DNA of 64,000 bases, taken from positions 28,187,366 through 28,251,365 of the forward strand of contig NC_088777.1 in assembly GCF_954871325.1 (NCBI RefSeq). The letters are read 5' to 3'. The notes under the pieces were generated by a model, which did no database searches, was not told where the DNA came from, and saw only the letters and a program-made list of their open reading frames with translations. Positions 58,839 through 64,000 of the stretch are shown here, one piece after another. Positions within the stretch are counted from its first letter, which is position 1; each line of letters starts with the position of its first letter. Made by a program: the position numbers and the translations under genes. The stretch comes from Gordionus sp. m RMFG-2023 (Eukaryota > Nematomorpha > Gordioida > Chordodea > Parachordodidae).

Positions 58839-59462
58839 TTTGGTAAGAGTATGTTTAGAGTTTTGAATCTCAAGATTGTTATCATTATTACTAGTAGCGC
58901 TATTTATTGATATGTGAGGAATTTCTAAAAAGAAGCAAACTGTCTCAATCTTAAAAGATCCAGGCTGTGATCACTCTATAATTTCTCATAAGTTAACATA
59001 CCTAGCTAGGCATTCTTCATATCCAGATGATACAAGCTGATGTTTTAACTAGGAAACGTGTAGAGGCTTAAAATGAGATTCTAGCTATTCACTGACACAT
59101 AAGCAGTGATGTCGGAAATTTTTACACTTGATTATTGCACTGATACAATATGACGAGAATCTTTACACCGTACTTGGCCACAATAACACTATGGCACTAA
59201 ATAACCCAGAACAAGCGGTAACCAAAGCAAAGATAATATGAAGTGTTTAAAATGCAACATGAAAATGTTTATAATAAACAGAGTATCAGCCTACTTGAAT
59301 GCTTCAGAAATCTAATTAAGATCAATCATAGAAGGACAGCATAGATACTTTACGATTCTTTTTAGAGATAACTATGGTTTATATATCACATGAATGGAAA
59401 GAATTACTGACAATAAAGATGCTAATTTTGACCTGCAAGTCTCTAAACATACTCTTACCAAA
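58839..59462. repeat. segment bounded by a perfect 22-bp inverted repeat
   Basis: TTTGGTAAGAGTATGTTTAG(AG) at 58839-58860 is the exact reverse complement of 59441-59462. The 580 bp between them has no frame. The outermost nested hAT inserted exactly at the right repeat: its TSD TACCAAAT includes the last bases of the repeat. Confidence 0.75.
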
Positions 59463-59764
59463 TCATAGGCGTAGCCGGAGGGGGGTCACAGAAATTTATC
59501 ACTTTTTATGAATATCATTTTGAGCTAATAAAAAATATCCCCCTTAGTCTTCCCCCACTCCCTGACCCCCAAAAATGTATGCATATATCAGTGACGAAGC
59601 GTCAAGTTTACTAATAGGAAAGCAATCAAAATTTTTTTTTATTAGTCAACCTCAAACCATAAAAACATTAAGATTTATAAATAAGTGGTATTCATCTTTT
59701 TTTTGAGTAAAATGATCAAGTACTGCATTATAAAAATAAATTTAAAATTTTTAATAATTTTTTT

Positions 59765-60330
59765 TCAATCGAAATCAAAGATAGATTCAATAATCGATTT
59801 TGGCTCATCCTGTTTCTGCAAAAAGATTTGATTCTTTTTGTTGTTGAAGCCAAAGGATGAATTTGCATAATTTAAAAAACTTTTCATCAAATCGATGCAT
59901 ATTAAAAATTTTAGTATTTTATTAATCTTTTTCTTTCTAAATTCAACATCCCGAAACACTACCTTTAATTCGGTTTCCAGCTTGTATAAGTCGAAAAATT
60001 GAGAATAAGTGTCGTTTAAATTATCTAATAAATATTTTGGGAAATTGATTATTTGGAATTTACTAATATCTAATAATTCGACGAATTTAATATTTTTTAG
60101 TGTAAGACATATGAAATAGAATTAATCAAATCATTTTGAATATTGCTTGATAGTCCAATAAAAACTGCACTATTTCTAAATGATGTTTTATTTTAATAGT
60201 AAATTTTCTCCCGCGAGCAAATAGATTATTACAATATAATTTCCTCTATATACTGAATTAGACGATTCATCATCACCACGGAATAAGATCTCCTGAATTC
60301 CTAGAAAGCATATAGAGTTGATCAATATTT
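59765..60330 (-). pseudogene. hAT transposase remnant (DUF4371 type) in the middle element
   Basis: Minus strand. The upstream piece near 60240-60330 reads SICFLGIQEILFRGDDESSN and VYRGNY, a worn form of the LALRGHDE...NRGNF block of DUF4371 hATs. The downstream piece (59765-60090) reads FVELLDISKFQIINFPKYLL, then QFFDLYKLETELKVVFRDVE, corresponding to the segment before the hATC domain. The frame is open for about 100 codons here. The hATC domain itself is absent because the 3' part is missing between 59589 and 59765. Confidence 0.7.
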
Positions 60331-60994
60331 TCAACATTTCTCTATTTGATTTGACTTTTAGATTTATGGAGTTCGATTGATATTTTGCGCATCGAATCTA
60401 TCATATTTTCAATACTTGGCCAAATGTTAATTGAATCATCGACTGAAAATGAGCGGTAGATTCTTTGCCATTTAACTGCCTTTGAAAAATTATTCATATC
60501 CGAAAATCTTTTATCAATCCAAACCTATTTTTCCTTTGGGATTAATAGGTATGGCCAATAATATAAGAATTAGAAACTTCACATCCAGTGAGCCTTTCAT
60601 ATTTATCTATAGAAAAATTACGGGTGCAAGTTTTGATTTCTTTTTTAAGTTTTGTAAAATTAGTTTTGGTCTTCCTTTTTCAAAAATCAATTTTTTCGCA
60701 TCAAAATTTCTTGAGCTAAATGATAATGTTAATAAATTTCCAATAATACAATTACAATTATTAAACATTAAGGATTTTAAAAACGAAAAATTTTTTATTT
60801 TAAAAAAGTAAGGAAAAAAATATTATATAAAAAAATTTCTTTCTCTTTTATTTATTAAAAAAATAAGCATTTTTCTATTTGCTTCCCCAATGCTTGTTTT
60901 TTAATGGTAAAATTACACAATACCATGGCATAATTTTCTCTTTATTTATTAAAAAAAAATGAGTAATATTAAATTTGCATCCCTCATGTATATT

Positions 60995-61240
60995 TTTTTT
61001 AACGTAGTAAAAATAATAGTAAATTTTTTAACGTAGTAAAAATAATAGTAACATTTTTAACGTAGTAAAAATAATAGTATTTCTTAATATACTAAAAATA
61101 ATATTATTTTTTTAACGTTATAAAAATTATATTAATCTTTTTAACGTTATAAAAATTATATTAATCTTTTTAAGTTATAAAAATTATATTAATTTTTTTA
61201 ACGAAGTCAGTTTAGTTTATTTAGCATAGTAAAAAGATTA
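60995..61240. repeat. about 24-32 bp repeats TTTTTAACGTAGTAAAAATA
   Basis: Eight or so imperfect units, the later ones as TTTTTAACGTTATAAAAATT. They sit at the right side of the middle hAT. Confidence 0.85.
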
Positions 61241-61324
61241 TATTAAGTTTATTTAAAAATTTTGTAAGAAAAATTTCAAGAGAAGGCAATGCTTCCCTTG
61301 CTTCTATGGACGCTTCGTCACTGG

Positions 61325-62793
61325 CAGTGGCGTAGCCAGGATTTTATAATGGGGGGGGGGGGGGGTGGGGTTTAGAAATATTTTCAAAATGTTGATATTT
61401 TATATAATACAGATTTTAATATTAAAAATTATAATGTATTATGCAAATAATGGTATTTAAAAAAATATGATGATATTATCTTAATAAATAATACTTTTTT
61501 ACAAAATTGATTATATATTAAAACTAAAAAAATTTTATTGCTATTTTTTGATTTGAATTTAAAAAGAGAGATATACTTTTCTCTGAGATTTTGCTAATTC
61601 ATCTAGAATCAAATTTTAATCTAAAATAATCTCCTTATAAATATTCAATAGGGCTAATCCATTTAAACGTTTTTCACCGGTTGTGTTTCTTAAATAGGTT
61701 TTTAACCTTTTTAAAGTTGAAAAATACCTTTCATTAGTGCAATTGCCAAGGTAGCTAAAATAATTAATAATCTTTTGATATTAGGCAGGGAATCTAAAAT
61801 GCAATTACACATGGAAAGGGCCTGCAGAGCATTTTTTTGTCTCAAAGAATACCCTATTCTGTCAAGATTTTTATACCAAAATTCGACATCACAAAGTAAC
61901 TTATCATATGAACTTACAAAATCATCAGCATAAAACTCTGAGATTTTTTTAATATCCTCTCGTGTTTCAAGTGTAATCAACAGTTTAGACTCAACCGGCA
62001 AAAGTAAATAAAAGCTAAATATAATTATGACTAATAAATCTTTCTTTTAATTGAAATAAAAATGTATCAATAAGGGGAATAAAAATGTTTATTTTATAAA
62101 AATCCTCAATCGTAGATGCATCAATATTTGTTAATATTTCAACAATATCCTTTGTTCAATTCATAATCTCCTTTAAATCCAAATCAATTTTTTGTAGCAT
62201 TTTGCTAAAATCATATGTATAATTAAATAAAAAATAACACATTCAATTGAAATTAAAAACTGTGGCTTAATAATAGCCTGCAAAAGATTTTCAAAATCTG
62301 CTGAATCTTTTTCCTTGCTTGTATATAAAATTCTAGTGCTGCAAAGACAACATCATATAGTTCAATAAAGAATTTCACCGACCGTTGTCTTTCGATGAAT
62401 CTGGTTGGACAAAATCTTTTCAGTTTTTTTTGATTTTCTGAGTCAATATCGTGATATGTTTGAATAAATAACTCCCTTTTTTTGGTTGGTGTGAAATTCA
62501 TATTGAAAATGAGAAATATATATTTTTATAAAATGGAATATGACAAACTAGACAACTTTTATAAAATGCAAAATAATATAAAATTTATTTAATAAATATA
62601 AAAATAATCAAATGTGTATATCTATTATTATTTATAATAAATTTAAAACATAAAAATCAAGCGTTTATTAAGAATTTATTAAATTAAAATATTAAAAAAA
62701 AAAAATTAAAAAATAAAAATTAAATTAATTTTTCATGGGGGGGGGGGGGGTTGAACCCTTAAACTCCCCCCCCCCACCATGCCTACGCCACTG
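61325..62793 (-). mobile_element. innermost nested hAT, 1.5 kb, 8-bp TSD
   Basis: Left end CAGTGGCGTAGCCAGG; right end inward CAGTGGCGTAGGCATGG. The exact TSD is GTCACTGG (61317-61324 and 62794-62801). G runs of 13 and about 10 bases lie 25-30 bp inside each end, both on the inward-reading G strand. It carries a truncated transposase on the minus strand and is shorter than an autonomous member should be. Confidence 0.93.
61621..62501 (-). pseudogene. hAT transposase C-terminal half, frameshifted
   Basis: Reads on the minus strand: KRFCPTRFIERQRSVKFFIE (62350-62430; the usual TRW is TRF here), then KLLCDVEFWYKNLDRIGYSL and ALSMCNCILDSLPNIKRLLI (61760-61930). A frameshift near 61745 moves to the frame that carries CTNERYFSTLKRLKTYLRNT and GEKRLNGLALLNI, the hATC signature. 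The N-terminal half and catalytic core are missing between about 62501 and the end. The relative at 32111-32285 shares this segment. A clear remnant, inactive on its own. Confidence 0.85.
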
Positions 62794-62808
62794 GTCACTG
62801 GCAATTAT

Positions 62809-63814
62809 CTTAAACAATAATTTGAAAGAAAGAATGTAAAAGTTAATATTTTTTATAAAAATATTTATCATAATTTATACATTTTTGGAAAAAAGCATTT
62901 ATATATATAAAAAAAGTGAACCAAAAATGTTTTTTAAGAAATATAAGCCAAAGATAAGTCTCTCTTAAGACAAAAGTGAAATGTATTATAATTATTAATT
63001 ATAGATCCATAAAATTGCTAAATAATATAATAATCAAATATAATTTTTTATAAAGTGAGTAAAAGTAAAATATAATTATAAAACTATTGATAAAATTAAT
63101 CATAAATTAAATAAAAAAATTAAAGCACAATACAAACAGTGGAATATTATATGTCGTAGATTTACAGTATATCTAATTTTATCAATTATCATATGACAAT
63201 CAAGTAATTTTTACCAATATAGCGAATTATATATTTTACAGAAAACTATAAAATATTGATAAGGACATCAGAAAATATCTTTTAAAGACATTTTGGGATG
63301 AATAATGTAAAGATTAATTTTTAATATCATTTTTATTCAAAATAAGGCGTTAAATAATTGAATGCAAATTGTTGCAATATTTATTATCAAAAGTATTGAT
63401 TAGTAAAATTTGTTAAAATATTAACTGTAATATATTATCTAACTGTCAAATATGTCTGTAAAAGTGGAATTTTACCTAGTATATTGTAACTAATTCTATA
63501 TAATAGAGGTATATCAACTATATCTCTACTTACTTTTTATAAATAAATTTCTTATACTTGTTTGGAATAAATTATTACCATGCTTTTATATTCATGCATA
63601 TGCAAGTAATTTATTATATTTTATAGAAACTAATAAAAAATACATTTTATATTTGTTCCAGGCTTTTTTTTTAATTAAAATTAACCTCCTATCTTGTAAA
63701 AATACTTTATGACTATAGATAGACTAAGGTAACCAGCGGCCCGCCCGAAATGGGGTCTGAGGGCTAAGCTAATTTTTTAATCCCCCCCCTAGGAAAATCT
63801 TGACTACGCCTATG
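62809..63814. other. interior of the outermost hAT, no coding
   Basis: AT-rich; 63340-63520 aligns with 57225-57420 (shared ATTAACTGTAATATATTAT and GTCAAATA-GTCT-TAAAAGTGG). A C run precedes the right end. Confidence 0.6.
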
Positions 63815-63907
63815 TACCAAATATTCAAACCCATTCAATCACGTACTACGCAATGAGAAAGAAGAAGCATCTTCAACTTTGCAATAATAACGAAAATGTA
63901 TAACCTG

Positions 63908-64000
63908 TAGAAGTCTGCACGGGTTGCCCATAGTCCGACCAGCTCGGGTCATTACTTAAAAAACTTTATATTTTAGGGTTCGGATCAGGATGTAAGAAGT
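63908..64000 (+). mobile_element. possible hAT left end running off the window
   Basis: TAGAAGTCTGCACGGGTTGC followed by CCGACCAGCTCGGGTC resembles the TAAAGGTCTGCATTGGGC end at 11426 and the GC-rich subterminal phrases of the hobo-like group. The rest lies outside the window. Confidence 0.4.

Larger units (their letters stand above)
59589..62800 (-). mobile_element. middle nested hAT (interrupted by the inner one)
   Basis: Terminal repeats are CAGTGACGAAGCGTC at 59589 and its complement GACGCTTCGTCACTG ending at 61323 (the last bases are repeated at 62794-62800 because of the inner TSD). Flanks GCATATAT (59581-59588) and GCAATTAT (62801-62808) agree at six of eight positions, a worn TSD. 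It carries hAT transposase remnants on the minus strand. The inner element landed within its right terminal repeat, which would disable that end. Confidence 0.85.
59464..63814. mobile_element. outermost of three nested hATs, 8-bp TSD
   Basis: The left end CATAGGCGTAGCCGG and right end (inward) CATAGGCGTAGTCAAG are flanked by an exact TSD TACCAAAT (59456-59463 and 63815-63822). G/C runs lie just inside both ends. Its own sequence is only 59464-59588 and about 62809-63814; the rest is the inserted middle and inner elements. No coding remnant of its own is seen. Without insertions it would be about 1.1 kb, a non-autonomous element. Confidence 0.92.

Noticed and set aside
60482-60811. 109-codon plus-strand frame inside the middle nested hAT
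   Set aside because: Opposite strand to the transposase remnant and no recognisable domain; probably the antisense of its N-terminal part.
1-64000. Host protein-coding gene
   Set aside because: No frame outside mobile elements showed a recognisable domain; the few unassigned frames (73-309, 33028-33234, 44575-44775) are too short to call.

Overview
The window is a very AT-rich eukaryotic stretch, most likely from an invertebrate animal (inference from the mix of hobo-like and DUF4371-type hAT transposons, an RTE-like LINE, Ty3/gypsy elements, a Helitron and FLYWCH/MULE-type transposase pieces; no species can be named). I recognise no host gene, rRNA, tRNA or CRISPR array. Almost everything that can be identified is mobile DNA, much of it stacked by insertion of one element into another, with target-site duplications (TSDs) that can be read directly.

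Layout. 1-2.9 kb: AT-rich spacer with minor repeats and a LINE fragment. 2.98-5.47 kb: hAT with 8-bp TSD TAAAATAG. 6.4-7.1 kb: MULE-type transposase tail. 7.16-10.80 kb: hobo-like hAT (TSD TACGGGAC) whose transposase is split by very short GT-AG introns. 10.8-11.7 kb: pieces of two further hATs. 11.7-29.4 kb: one RTE-like LINE on the minus strand, split by a Ty3/gypsy element (13047-27166, TSD ACCTT) whose 3' untranslated part in turn received Helitron DNA (18050-about 26350). The Helitron DNA carries two 3' termini of one family, each with its own 163-bp minisatellite: one belongs to a Rep/Pif1 element, the other to a derivative in which the N-terminal domain is joined directly to the minisatellite. 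30.4-32.9 kb: two hAT remnants and a second LINE fragment. 33.4-39.6 kb: a young, structurally complete-looking Ty3/gypsy element (TSD GATTT, LTRs with about one difference in 217 bp). 39.9-42.1 kb: second copy of the 3-kb hAT family. 42-44.8 kb: minisatellites, one of which encodes a 22-residue repeat. 44.9-46.9 kb: a short non-autonomous LTR element (TSD ATTAT) carrying a minisatellite. 47.6-48 kb: second MULE piece. 50.3-52.4 kb: a large foldback element whose arms are studded with the 11-mer AGCCGAGCGAT. 52.5-54.4 kb: an inverted, mosaic relative of the 44.9-kb LTR element. 54.5-57.9 kb: hAT (TSD TTCTGTGC) containing another non-autonomous LTR element with a minisatellite. 59.46-63.81 kb: three hATs nested like Russian dolls.

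No cellular system is encoded here. What works together is transposon biology: autonomous-type transposases and helicases, the short non-autonomous elements that could depend on such enzymes, and serial insertion. The strongest leads for something undescribed are the foldback family, the minisatellite-bearing non-autonomous LTR elements that exchange their LTRs, the gypsy element with an Asn-rich repeat domain where zinc knuckles usually lie, and the hAT families whose ends carry long G/C homopolymers. Coordinates given as approximate are eye alignments; no computation was possible.
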